Below are positions 43,646 through 54,747 of a stretch of DNA of 64,000 nt, piece by piece. The notes below the pieces were generated by a model. The model searched no databases and was not told where the DNA came from. It saw only the letters and a list, made by a program, of their open reading frames with translations. A program made the translations under genes and the position numbers. Source of the DNA: Tethya wilhelma (taxonomy: Eukaryota > Porifera > Demospongiae > Tethyida > Tethyidae). The DNA is taken from contig CAXIPT010000006.1 of assembly GCA_964030475.1 (NCBI GenBank), positions 5,126,898 through 5,190,897 on the forward strand. The letters run 5' to 3'. Numbering within the stretch: the first letter of the stretch is position 1; each line of letters starts with the position of its first letter.

Positions 43646-46170
43646 AGATCCGCTCTCTTTCTGTCTCTCTCTCATTCTCCAAGCCTGTGTACATTGCATG
43701 CTTGAGATTATTATATCCAAATTAGTTTTAGAGATTGATCTTCTATGCTTTTTTTGAGAAGATTTCACCCTCATACATTCAGTTACTCAAGGCTCCTAGG
43801 CTCCTGCTATCATGAACTCCAAAAAGAAGTGACTATATATATCATTATGACTGTATTCACAGAATCATCTTCAGGGTTGTTGCTGTTATTTCTCAGACTC
43901 AGAACTGCTACAACTGCTGCAGCATGCATGCATGTGACTATTATAGGCATGCACATCACACTACAGGAGCACTCTAAGTAAAGTATTGCTATATATAGAT
44001 AGCACCTGTCCCATTGTAGTCTCAAATCTATGTATGAAGTTATCTTTGATCTTTGAACTGGCCTGTAATATACTATCCCAACAATGCTATCAAGAGCAAT
44101 ATATCTAATCGTAGATAAGCTTTGAAACCAGCTTCTGAAGCCACTAAAATTCATGTATTTTGATGGCTGCTGAATCTCCAAAGTAAATGGCCTATCAACA
44201 TTTCCGTGTTAACGTTTTGGCAGTCGTGACATGCAATTATCATAACAATGCATGACTTGTGGTGTCATATAATGGACATGCGCTGTCAGATGTAATTGCA
44301 TCTCATTTTGCTGTGTGCTTTGAAGTCAGTTCACTGAAAATCATCCCGTGAAGGAGGAAAATTATAATTCAAAGCCATTGTTAATTTGTTTGATATGAGC
44401 AAAGAATTGTTTGATAGAGCTTGTGTTGTCATTGTAGGATGAATGAAGCATGTGTGCATGGTGTATAAACTGTTGCATTGTTATTATACATTATTGTTTA
44501 AATGCTTTTGACTGCCATGGTAAATTGTTTTCTCAACATTTGTTGTGCACCACAATAAAACACTATTATGTTTGCGTGAACAAGGTCCTGTTTACATTTG
44601 TTCTTAAGGTGTTGTTTCCATTCATTAAATGACTGATTTACTGGTACACATGCAATCGGTGTTTGTGATTGTCACATAATATCATGACATATAGTGGAGA
44701 TTAATATTTATGTTGTTATATAGTGCATGGTTGACTTAATTGTTTCTCTATACAAGTATTAATTGCCTCTATAATAGACTGCAATCATAATATTTTGAAT
44801 GCAGAATTATTAATCAATAATAATATTGACGATTGTGTACTTCTACAGTATAATAAAGAGAAATGTTACACAGCAATGTAGCTGTATTGCATCTATACAT
44901 TGTAAATATAGATATTTATAGAGTCAGTTTACGGTTTACTAGTGCATAGCATACTAGTAGATCCATGCACTTCATAATTATGATATGCCTGCATGGTCCT
45001 AGCTGTTAACTGAATCCCATGCCATTGTATATATATATTGTTGTGTGGGTCAATGTGTTATAATAATTATTATTATGTTAATTCTCATGCATATATATGC
45101 ATGCATGCAGTTTGTAGTGCACAAATTGTATAAGTTGGTGAGGAATTGCATAACTCCAACAATAAAATTATTGAGTTGTTATATCACTCATTGATTATGT
45201 CTGATGATTGTACTCCACTTGTTCATGCAATTCAGGCTAGCTCCAGGCCTCTGGTTTCTTCACAGATTAAAGGTATACTGCATAACTCAATATACTGAAT
45301 ACTTTTCCCCCTATTATATATAATATAATTTTATGCAAGTGAACATTTGCAAGGGTAGACAGTCAGATAGCTGAAAGCTAATAGGTGATGCTACCTATAC
45401 TACTTAAACATTAAGTTAGCTTACTTACAACAAGTTGTATCCTAACAGCATTAAAACAGATACTAGCTAATAGACACTTAAGCTAATTGATTCTCAGTAA
45501 CTTAAAGGTATCTATTAGCTATAGCATGCATGCATGCACGCATGTGATGATATTATTCCTCTGATTATAATGGCTGCCTATTCATCCAAATAGCTGTTTT
45601 ATGACACATAATTTGCTTTTGTTGATCAAGTGACAAAGGTAGCTCCTGTTGTATGGGTTATGTCGTGTTACTGCTTAGCACTGTAACTAGAATCGACTAC
45701 TAATGTATATCATTACTAATGTGCTGCATGGTTACCGCCTTATATCCCACAATCTCTATGGGAAGTTTTTGTGCATGTATGGAATCCCTAGGATTTGTGT
45801 AAATCCTAAATTTGTGGCGCATGACATTCTTTGTTTGATGTAGTAACAAAAGTAAGGGTGTGTATTAAACTTTATTTGCTGAAGTAACTATAGAACAAGG
45901 AAGGACGGGTTTTATTATGTAGCTAGGCTGTCTCCTCTATAGTGTTGCATCATGTGTTTTCATTGATTTATACATAACATCTTCACCTATGGATTCATGC
46001 ATGGATATGCACTATCATAAAAAGCAGCAGTTTCATGCTCTCTGCATTCATGCGTCCATGCATGGAAATATATATTTGTTTTTTTGAGGTTTATTCTTTG
46101 TGAATAGAAAACAAAGCAATATCTTTCCCCTAGCTCAGTAGCTGTTATAGTCAGTGATTGAGAGGTAGAG
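42106..46170. other. Intergenic region upstream of gene 3
   Basis: AT-rich non-coding sequence with scattered GCATGCATG motifs, a CAAA repeat at 43464-43502, a CT repeat at 43578-43664 and short TA runs. I see no TATA box or initiator that I would commit to. The promoter of gene 3 should lie at its right end. Confidence 0.6.
43578..43664. repeat. (CT)n microsatellite
   Basis: About 30 CT units, then interrupted CTCTTT motifs. Confidence 0.93.
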
Positions 46171-47312
46171 ATGAAGGTGTCTCTACCTATACTGATTGCA
46201 GCTATAGCAGCTGTCTTTGCTGTGCAATGGAGTGCAGCAGTCAATGCACAAAATAGTGTATCTGGTAAGAGTTTTAGAATTTTGATGGCTATGTGTACAT
46301 GTATGATCACTCTTGTCAATCAGGAACTATATCAATGCTATTGTTATATCTTTATGCATGTAGATATTGAATTGGATCAAATGGTATATGTTGTGGAGGA
46401 GGGTGATGATTTGACCGTGACCTTGACTATTACGACCAGTGATGGCGATCTATTGGATATGGCCACACCTTTTACTATCAGTACTTTTACAGGATCAGGT
46501 ATACATCTACATGTTAAGATATGTGGAAATAAAGTCTCTGTCCTAAAAATTTAGTATAATGCTGTACGGACACTATTATGTATGACTGCTTTTTTTCCCC
46601 TTCATTTCTTCATTTTTTTTAAAAATTTTATTTGCATAAGCTGTTTTATGGCTAAAATTTTTCAAAGTATAATCTGTGGAAAGCTATAAGCAAATTCTTA
46701 ACTTTCTAAATTTTTTGTATCAAATGCAGCAAGTGCTGATGATTTCTCACCATTAGCGGTAACTGGCAATATTCCAAGTCAAACTCCATCTTCAGGAAGT
46801 GTCACTGCAACATTTTTTATAGAAAATGATTCAGAATTGGAAGGGAGTGAAACTTTTACTTTGTTTGCTTCAGCCTTTACTAGTATATCCTTATCAACTG
46901 TGCTCATAACAACTGGTAAGTATATGCATTCACTAGTGTCATATCATTTTTATTCCTCTCATTGACAATGTTACTATATATTGTAAGAATATCGAATATT
47001 GCACGTATTTTCCCCTCACTTAATGATAATACATACATTCAGTTCCAAGGGTCAGTTTGTCTGCGATGTCATTCAGTATTAATGAAGATGACTCGGATAC
47101 AGCTATTGTGTGTGCAGTATTAACCAATGTAGCACCGCCGGATACTGAGGATGTAATCAATGCAAATATTGTTATCATGTCTAGTGGAACAACTGGTATG
47201 ATTATGTGTAGGTATTTCCATTAAATGTATACCTGCACATGCTAAACATAGTTTCTTTTTGGGTATTCAAAGTTTGGCTATTTTTGCTTTGTTGGAGAGG
47301 GGGACAATAATT

Positions 47313-47348
<36 letters not shown>

Positions 47349-48855
47349 TGTCAGAGATAATAAAAATCGGAATGGCATAAGCCATTCATGCACGTTACAA
47401 TGACACTGTATACAAAGTAACTGTGATAACTGCATGCATGTATGCCTAGGCTTCATTGCAATGTGATTGTATATCGTGTTTGGATTCGATTTATGTTCTC
47501 GATTATAATGTGTACTATGGGCATGACAATATGATGTGGGCATTGGAATTTCAAAGAACAATTAGTTAATTTGTGCAATTAACATAGCCATTGTATAGTG
47601 TTGCTAGAGTCGTGCATAATACATTTACACACATCTTTCAATAATTATAGAAGGAGCAGGTGTAGACTACATGGAGCCAACTGTCATGGATTTGGAAATT
47701 GAGTTTCCAGATAACAGCCCAAATGGGATGGAAGTGTGTGTCAGGATTTCTCCAATTAATGACATGATTTTCGAAGATGCTGAATCATTTGGTGTTTCTC
47801 TTACTTCCCCGACTGGTGGGGGTTCTGGTGGTGTAGACCTTGCTGAGCCTTCAACAGCTTCAGTCACTATTGTGGATGATGAAAGTACCATAATTATTAG
47901 TTTATATATTATCAATATTTATTATTTTGTTTGTCTCTGTTTATGCTTGGACGGATTAACAATGGAACTAATGGCCTAATTAATTTTCTTAAATTTAATT
48001 GTATACTTTTTGATGATGATTCTCATTTTTGCATATAGTTATAACTGTCAACATTGGATCATCTACCTTATCTGATGATGAGGGAGCAAATGTTACCATC
48101 GAAGTTTCTCTTTCTGGAATAGCTGAACTTGATCTTGCCATTGATCCCATAACATTTTCTGCCGTTGGGGATTCAGCAGGTATAGTGCATTTTCGTTCTA
48201 TTTGTTTATACATTCATCATTAGAACTAGTGACAGCCTTAGTGCATGACGTAATTATGTAGGGTTAAAAATTGTGAGTGTAACAGCTAATTAAGCATCAT
48301 AACACCGGATGAAAATTGTACCAATTTGGCAATAATCGTTTTGGTTATGCACTTGTCATTATTCAATTGAATTGGATAACCTTTATACTGATGGATGTCA
48401 CTGACACATGCATGCAAACGCTATAAAGCATGCACAAAACACTGCCTGTTTGCTAAGCCAGCTAGAATCAATAATTGTGCAACTGATATTGGCAATTTGC
48501 TGGTAGTCATGATCATTCTGCAAGAGTGGTAGCAACAAATTGCTTTTGAATGTGCATAAAACTGCACAAGGCAATTTCCCTGCACTCAATATGATGATAA
48601 GTCAGGAAGATTTTTATGTTACACTCCAATATAATTGTGACTGTAGAGCCTGCTGATATTGGTGAGATACCTGATGTGGAGTTCACTGCTGGAGGACCAT
48701 TGATGCAGACACTTACTTTTTCACTAATTGATGATGATGTTTTTGAACCTGATGAACTATTTAGTGTGAATATTGATGATCCAAGTGATCAAAGAGTCGT
48801 TGCTGGGTCACCTTTGAGTTCGTCGGTTGAGATCACAATTTTGGCTAGTGATGGT

Positions 48856-48907
<52 letters not shown>

Positions 48908-49650
48908 CATAATGTATGTGGGAGCTGCAATTCTGTGTGGTGGGTATGTGTGTATATATGCATGTGCATGTATAATATTATATGACACATGGCTTATGGA
49001 AAAGTATTATATTATGTTATACTTTTCTTTCTGTCATAGCTGATGCCTTTGTAGTAGTTGCTGAACAGGGTATACAGGAACTGGAGTCTAGTCTTACAGT
49101 TAGTGTGTGTGCACAGATCGCAAATTTACCATCTGGTGGAGTGGATTCGGATATTTCTACAGTATCAGTGCCATTCAACATTACATCTGGTATAATTATT
49201 ATGTTCAGTGTTGTGAATAGTTATGTAAATTAAAGTGTTCCTCAGTTAATTTAAACATTGCCTGCATGCCATCTGATTTTCATAATTAATTTTTAATTGT
49301 CAGACACATCTATCGGACAGATCAATATTTATATAGAATTACTAATTAGAGTACCAACTTTGTGACCACTCTTATTGTTACAGTAACTACCTTTACATGA
49401 TGCTTTAATTCTTTTCTTATAGGTTCTGCAGTGGAAAATACAGACTTCAGTGTTTCAGATCCATTAATGGTTGTCTTTGATGAATTACCATTTGCAATGG
49501 ATCAGACTGCTTGTGCAACTATAAGTATTGTTAATGACACCATTCTTGAAGAAGATGAGTTCTTTACAGTTTCCTTTGGTTCTCCAACCACTCCTCCTGG
49601 TATCACGATTGGTTCACCATCAGAGACTGATGTGACAATACTGGATGATG
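46171..49650 (+). CDS. Gene 3: secreted Calx-beta protein, 5' part (9 exons)
   Basis: Exons: 46171-46264, 46364-46498, 46730-46915, 47043-47195, 47651-47884, 48039-48179, 48647-48853, 49040-49189 and 49423-49650. Every junction is phase 1. The start ATG at 46171 is chosen because it begins a textbook signal peptide (MKVSLPILIAAIAAVFAVQW, then SAAVNAQ) and its exon ends in phase 1 at a GTAAGA donor; the base at -3 is a purine. Four Calx-beta domains follow, more diverged than the arrays of genes 1 and 2. There is no stop: the last intron runs to the N at 50253. The sequence after exon 8 is present again, inverted, at 59965-61439, and the gene probably continues there. Likely a secreted adhesion or matrix protein, with aggregation-factor N terminus as a hypothesis. 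Confidence 0.87.
46364..46915 (+). CDS. Calx-beta domain 1 of gene 3 (46364-46498, 46730-46915)
   Basis: The first half is short (45 codons): DIELDQMVYVVEEGDDLTVT. The second half reads ASADDFSPLAVTGNIPSQTP, with ENDSELEGSETFTLFASAFT; it lacks the acidic DDDG end, finishing VLITTG. This is a divergent, degenerate-looking terminal domain. Confidence 0.8.
47043..47884 (+). CDS. Calx-beta domain 2 of gene 3 (47043-47195, 47651-47884)
   Basis: The first half reads PRVSLSAMSFSINEDDSDTA with VCAVLTNVAPPDTED. The second reads EGAGVDYMEPTVMDLEIEFP, with INDMIFEDAESFGVSLTSPT, a Gly-rich loop (GGGSGGVD) and TIVDDE, donor GTACCA. The intron contains a GA repeat at 47318-47345. Confidence 0.84.
47318..47345. 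repeat. (GA)n microsatellite
   Basis: About 13 GA units in a gene 3 intron. Confidence 0.9.
48039..48853 (+). CDS. Calx-beta domain 3 of gene 3 (48039-48179, 48647-48853)
   Basis: The first half reads VITVNIGSSTLSDDEGANVT. The second reads EPADIGEIPDVEFTAGGPLM, with DDDVFEPDELFSVNIDDPSD and VEITILASDG. The pair is a clear paralogue of 54327-54747, the last pair of gene 4. A GT repeat starts five bases after the donor GTAAG. Confidence 0.85.
48858..48906. repeat. (GT)n microsatellite at a splice donor
   Basis: The donor GTAAG at 48854 merges straight into about 24 GT units. Confidence 0.95.
49040..49650 (+). CDS. Calx-beta domain 4 of gene 3 (D'' 49040-49189, E'' 49423-49650)
   Basis: D'' reads ADAFVVVAEQGIQELESSLT with VCAQIANLPSGGVDSD. 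E'' reads SAVENTDFSVSDPLMVVFDE, with DTILEEDEFFTVSFGSPTTP and VTILDDG. It has an almost identical inverted copy at 60586-61209. Confidence 0.87.
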
Positions 49651-49849
49651 GTAAAAATATAGTGTAGTTTATATTCCATGGAAGTGCAGTCATATATTTG
49701 CATGTTTTGCCCCATCCTTGTAAAAATGTGACTATGCTATAGGAAAGAGAGCAAACATACCTTACTTGTTCATAATTAAGCAGAATGCATAATAAGCATG
49801 TGAATCAGTTATTACTATATATACCATAATGTGTAACAACTAGCAAACC

Positions 49850-50188
49850 CGGTGGCGTATCCAAGATTTCAGTCATGAGGGTGCTGATACATTGCAAGCG
49901 TGGAGCGCGCCCTAAAACTTTGAGGTAGCTATGCCCACTTTTGTGTCACGTGAGCAAAATTATTAATAGTTATTATTGCAATCGTGCCTCTGTGTTCTGC
50001 AATTTGTTTCGGCCTTTTCTCCAATCTCTTGAAAGTGATTTTAAGGTCTTATCAGCTCATATTCTATTTCAAGCAAAATTCATTGAACTGCGCTTGTCTT
50101 GAGCGCTGTTTTTGAGCGATGACATCATTATTTTCTGAGCTAGGGGGGTACTCGAGCACCCTGAGCATCATGCTAGATATGCCACTGA
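49850..50188. mobile_element. hAT-like MITE in gene 3 intron
   Basis: It starts GGTGGCGTATCCAAG and ends TAGATATGCCACTG, an inverted pair. AAACC occurs on both sides as a short target duplication. The element is in the same place in the inverted copy (about 60026-60396), so it predates the split of the two copies. Confidence 0.82.
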
Positions 50189-50891
50189 AACCAGCTAGGA
50201 ACTGCAACTTCATAAATAGTCATCAATCAGCAGTTTACTGATGTTCTTTTGTNGTGCTAGCTGTGACTTCGAAGCTTGGTGGGCGTGTCCAACCAAGCGT
50301 GTGCTGAGTGAGATTGACTTTTGACCTCTGACCTTTGACCCCTCTGCCACCTAGGTGAGCTCAAAGTGAGTCTGTACAGGAAAAGTTGAATTTGACAGGG
50401 CTGTATAAAGTCCATTTTTCTTCCCTGGTGGAGAGGAGAGAGAGGCAGTGAGGTATGTGAGCTTGTAGGGTGTTTGTGTGTCTTGAATATCATGTTTAGT
50501 TTTTGACTGGGTGGGACTCAGTTTTCCTGTTTACCTGTTATGCATTTTGTGAGAGAATGTGGTTGTGAAAAGTGTATACATAGTATAAAAAGCCTTCTAC
50601 AGACTTGATGAGCAGTTTTTTGCTTTTTCTCAACGTACATTTTTTCGTTCATCTGTTGTCTTTCAAGCCGCCTGGTTGTTGTTCCTTGTGAGTGAGTGGC
50701 AATGGCAGAAAATTCCATTTTAGAGAGCAACTAAATTTGACCTTTGACCCTTTTGAGCAATAATCAGCCATTTTGAGACCAAATCCTCTTGGCTTTGAGA
50801 TAGTATCACGAGTTTCTATGAGCCTATGAATATCATTACTGTTTTAGTGTGATCCCCGCCCACTCAAAAACCTCTAACCTTAAACCCACAG

Positions 50892-51098
50892 AAAGAGAAA
50901 GAAGATCAAGAGAGACAGCCCCTCAGAGAGAACAGGCTTGAGCGAGATTGGTCTCAGGATGATAGAAGATTGAGAGAGACAGCCTCTGAGAGAGAACACA
51001 GACGTGAGCAAAATAGGTCTCGGGCTAATGATAGAAGATTGAGAGAGACAGCCTCTGAGAGAGAACACAGACGTGAGCAAGATGGGTCTCGGGCTTGT
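50892..51098 (+). repeat. 69 bp coding tandem repeat, three units
   Basis: Units start near 50892, 50961 and 51030 and encode RRLRETASEREHRREQ-type charged repeats of 23 residues. The first unit is diverged and frame-shifted relative to the others. Confidence 0.88.
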
Positions 51099-51605
51099 GC
51101 AAGGAGGTCTGATACAGCACCAGCATTATTTGGGCAACCAGCTGTGATCCAGAAGATGAAAAACTTTCCCCAGACAATATCAGAAATCGCTTATCCTACT
51201 TGTGATACGTGTTTGGAATGTTTCCCAAACCTGTCTGTGTCAGCTCAGCCCAATGGTTCTGTCGAGTGTAGGAGGTGTTCCATGGACAAGAAGGTTCCAA
51301 AGTTATACTTTTGTGCCAACAACATGGACCCTGGCTTTGTGCCTCCACAATTGCATGCAGGTTAGCCTGTAGCTTAGCTCAATATTATAAGTGTTGAATG
51401 ATATGTGCATATATTCTTATTCAGGAATTAATTCAAGTGGAAGAAGTGCTGGTGTCTGCTGTTATACCGATCATGTCCGTCTACAGGCTACCTCACCCAG
51501 GCAAAAAAGTCTTGCAAGCTATAATGCAAGATCTTGCAAGCATTGCAAGTTTTTGCAAGTATTTGCAAGAAATCAGACTGGCAAATCTCTTATATGTTAT
51601 AGTTA

Positions 51606-52381
51606 TTGACTGGCATACAAGGAATTATGGTCTATAAACTACCAAGGCCGAGGGCGATAGCCCCGAGGCCACGGTAGTTTATAGACCATTATACTACATT
51701 ACATCATCTGTAATTAATTTGATTGGTCAAAAAGTGTAGAATACATAGAGGCATTATTCTACAGACTTATTCTACAGGAAGTAAAATACGCAGGGGTCAA
51801 AATTTCTCTGCAGCGTTTTTCACTTTTTTCCCTAGAGAAGGCTAAGATTTCTGCAACAAAAGAATGATGTTCGTAGCCAATCTCACAGTTTCTGAAATCG
51901 TAGTCCACTGTTTGGTAAAGGTCGACCGTCTCAACCTCGTGACAAAAATTAAAAGCTGTCAGCTATACAGCTGGTCGAGCAGGCACAGACGACGACTTTA
52001 GCTGAAAAAGCTTTTTTGTCGAGTAAACAAACAGCGTAGGAAAATGGTACAGCAAGTCTCACTGTTTCTGAGAATACGTTCTGGCCATAGAGAAGGACGA
52101 ACGTTGAACGGTTGATGACCAGTCGACTGTGGACGTGGATACCGTCTTCCAGCAAAAATGTGACCAGAAACAGTTAGGCGCTAGGCCTAACTACAGTCTC
52201 TTTTACAATCAGTGAACAGCAACAGCATCCAGGAGCGTTTCTTTTTTGAAAAAGAAGAAAAATGGCAACCAACGACAACACGAGCCTTTATAAACAAACG
52301 GTTTCCTTGACAATGCCACTACTGCGCATGCGCACTAATGTAGTATAAGTTAGATAGACTAATTCTTTGTATGCCAGTCAA
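51606..52381. mobile_element. Inner TIR element with internal hairpin
   Basis: Inverted ends TTGACTGGCATACAA and its inverse enclose about 776 bp, with a strong palindrome (TGGTCTATAAACTACC and inverse) at 51628-51694. The related inverted sequence near 59145 reads straight through the site without this insertion. Confidence 0.82.
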
Positions 52382-53165
52382 CAACTGTTATATTTACTGC
52401 TCGAGGCACTGTGGCGCCACAAAAGTTGCTTTTCATTGGTTAATTTCTGTTCTAACCTGATTGGTCGACGTTTTCTATATTACCTTCGCTTCTCCAGCAT
52501 AACAACCAGTTTTTGTTCAGTCAGAAATTCAAAAGGACGCTTGGAATAGCTCAGTTTCTTCATCGTTTCTACAGCCGTTTTGTCGCTAGTCTTCACTTCA
52601 CTAGCTAGCTCAAAAAACCAAAAAACTGGTGAACGTCAAAATTATAGAGTTCTAAACAGGTTAAGCGTCGACCTTTACCAGAAAATGCGTGATTCTAGAA
52701 TTCTGCCTCTCCGTTTCACTTTGTGACTGCTGCAGTGTGTCTGTGGACGATTTCTCCCTCATACTAACAGTGTAAGCATTAGGCTTGAGCGTCAACCTAT
52801 GCTAGAAATTTTGCATGATTCTGTCAGAATTTAGTGAACTTTCTGTTGTGACTGCTTCCCGGCACTACCTTTGTGGATGGTTTCTCTCTCTTGCTGACAG
52901 TTTAAAAAGGCTTGCTAAACAATACTACATCCTAATTGCTGCTCTACAAGACTCTGGCTATCATTAACTATGTTGAAATTTATGGTTGTATGTATCATCA
53001 TGACACTGTCTAATGAAGGAACAATATGCTAATGAAGCAATAGTATTCATAAAAAAATTGCCTCAAGGAAGTAGTTATATTTTATAACCTACTTATGCCT
53101 TGAAGGGAGTAAAATATAACTTATAACTACTTCAATATTACCCTGATATTAGCTACATCAGTAAA
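52382..53165. repeat. Dispersed repeat, homologous to 58385-59150 inverted
   Basis: Shared blocks in mirror order include TGGCGCCACA, AAAGGACGCTTGGAATAGCT, GACCTTTACCAGAAAATGCG and TAACTACTTCAATATTACCC. Confidence 0.87.
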
Positions 53166-54036
53166 TATTTCGTTATAATCACTTGCACTGACATTATTTG
53201 TAGATTCTTGCAAGAAGTGCAAGGAATTTGGCCAATTTCTTGCACTTTCTTGCAAAAAATGAAAAAACTGCAAAAAAAAACTTGCTTAGCTTGCAATATC
53301 TTGAATTATTGCTTGCAAGACTTTTTTGCCTGGGCAAGGCCAGTATGGTTATACAGTGGACACGTCATTAACCTCCCACAAGATCACGTGCACTGAGGTG
53401 TCGTCATTTGCCACCAGTCTCCCAAGATTACCATCAGAAGTTGACATCCTGGTGGTTAGGAAAGAGAGAGACCAGACACATAAAGACTTTCGTGTGCGTA
53501 GGAGGCGTGTAGAGCAAGCTTTGACCTGGTTGCTTGAAAACAATGTCTACTACTGGGCCAGTGGAATCAGATTGAACACACAGGCCTTATTTAACCTACC
53601 AGAAGATGGTGATCTCTCTGACCTTGTATCTATCCAACCTTAAGAATCAGAGGTCACTCAAGCAGCACAGGCCTCACAGGAAGATCTTTATGAAGCCCAC
53701 CTGCCTACCTCCTTCATTCCAAATGCTGCACACCAAAGCACTGAGAGGGAAACCATCTGTCGTGCAGTCCATAACTTGGAGCAGCCAAGTTCACAGTCAT
53801 ATATATACTCTTATGTGGCCTACCATTGGAGGAACCCCCATCAATGAGTTCACAACAGAGGGGTACTTCTCAATGGCCCTTTCCGACAACAGGTGCAGCA
53901 GATTTCCACTGTACCACGTTGCAATGAAGTTACCATTGGCAAATTGCTTCAAGCAATGCACAAATTTAATTCTCCATCACCACGAACACGTGTAACTTTA
54001 CTACTACGCATGCGTCTAACATCAACATTTGCGCAT

Positions 54037-54188
54037 GTGCCAACAACATGGACCCTGGCTTTGTGCCTCCACAATTGCATGCAGGTTAGCCTGTAGCTTA
54101 GCTCAATATTATAAGTGTTGAATGATATGTGCATATATTCTTATTCAGGAATTAATTCAAGTGGAAGAAGTGCTGGTGTCTGCTGTTA
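54037..54188 (+). repeat. 152 bp direct copy of 51313-51464
   Basis: The two stretches (GTGCCAACAACATGGACCCT to GGTGTCTGCTGTTA) match base for base as far as I can see. The second ends at the N at 54189, so it may be an assembly overlap. Confidence 0.88.
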
Positions 54189-54326
54189 NCTCACAATCAT
54201 AATTATAATTGTGGTAAATCTATAGTAGGAAATGGGCTGACATCTTTCCTACAATGCTACTACTTGTTACAATTATGTAGACTTTAAGTAAGCAAAAGTA
54301 AAAATTGTAATTAACGATCGACTTAC

Positions 54327-54747
54327 CTCCACTTGCCATAATTGTAATCTCAACTGATGAATTTGGTCCAACAACAACTTGTTGATTGCTTGGAGTATCA
54401 ATGCTTAGACTAAATGATTCATCAGGCTCAGCAATTCCATCATTAACTAACGAAACCATTAATGTTTGCGTCAAAGGTCCTCCAGCAGTGAATAGCACAT
54501 TAGGTATTTCAACAAAATCAGTTGCATCTACAGTCATCATGTAAGAATGCATATAGTATAATATTCTATTCACTGTCACGCTGCATGTATAGGGACAAAA
54601 TGACTTTACCTGCTGTCAAATTACCCGGGCTGAATGTTATGGTAATATTAACACCAAGTTCTGTTATTTCAGAAAGTTCAACTTGAATATTAACATCTCC
54701 TCCTTCAACACCCGATAAGGTAGGTGGTTCAATGTTAACAGTTGCAA
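54327..54747 (-). CDS. Calx-beta domain (54610-54747, 54327-54527)
   Basis: The first half reads VATVNIEPPTLSGVEGGDVN and ends FSPGNLTA. The second reads DATDFVEIPNVLFTAGGPLT, with NDGIAEPDESFSLSIDTPSN and VEITIMASGG, donor GTAAGT. It resembles gene 3 domain 3 rather than the standard B/C pair. Confidence 0.85.

Larger units (their letters stand above)
51496..53334. mobile_element. 1.84 kb TIR element inside the Helitron gene
   Basis: It starts CCCAGGCAAAAAAGTCTTGC and ends with the exact inverse; the perfect terminal repeat is 24 bp. Both subterminal regions contain many TTGCAAG motifs, as transposase-binding arrays do. The flanks share CA; removing one CA with the element rejoins YRLP to GQYGY in frame as YRLPQGQYGY. 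There is no transposase frame inside. Confidence 0.88.
50970..54030 (+). pseudogene. Helitron-like replicase N-terminal region, broken
   Basis: Recognisable pieces in order: charged repeats and CDTCLECFPNLSVSAQPNGS, then NNMDPGFVPPQLHAG (50970-51365); QVEEVLVSAVIPIMSVYRLP (about 51430-51495); after the inserted element, GQYGYT and LPRLPSEVDILVVRKE...DFRVRRRRVEQALTWLLENN (53326-53643); then WPTIGGTPINEFTTEGYFSM (about 53815-53880) in another frame. These match the zinc-binding and DUF6570/Helitron_like_N region of animal Helitron-like proteins. Frame breaks near 53345, 53640 and 53830 show it is dead. Confidence 0.78.
50254..54188 (+). mobile_element. Decayed Helitron/Helentron block with nested insertions
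   Basis: A contig bounded by Ns at 50253 and 54189 that holds the N-terminal half of a Helitron-like replicase gene in pieces, interrupted by a TIR element at 51496-53334 that itself contains another at 51606-52381. 50254-50880 has no recognisable coding sequence. It may be the 5' counterpart of the helicase-OTU half at 12109-14126; no overlap exists to test this. Confidence 0.75.
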
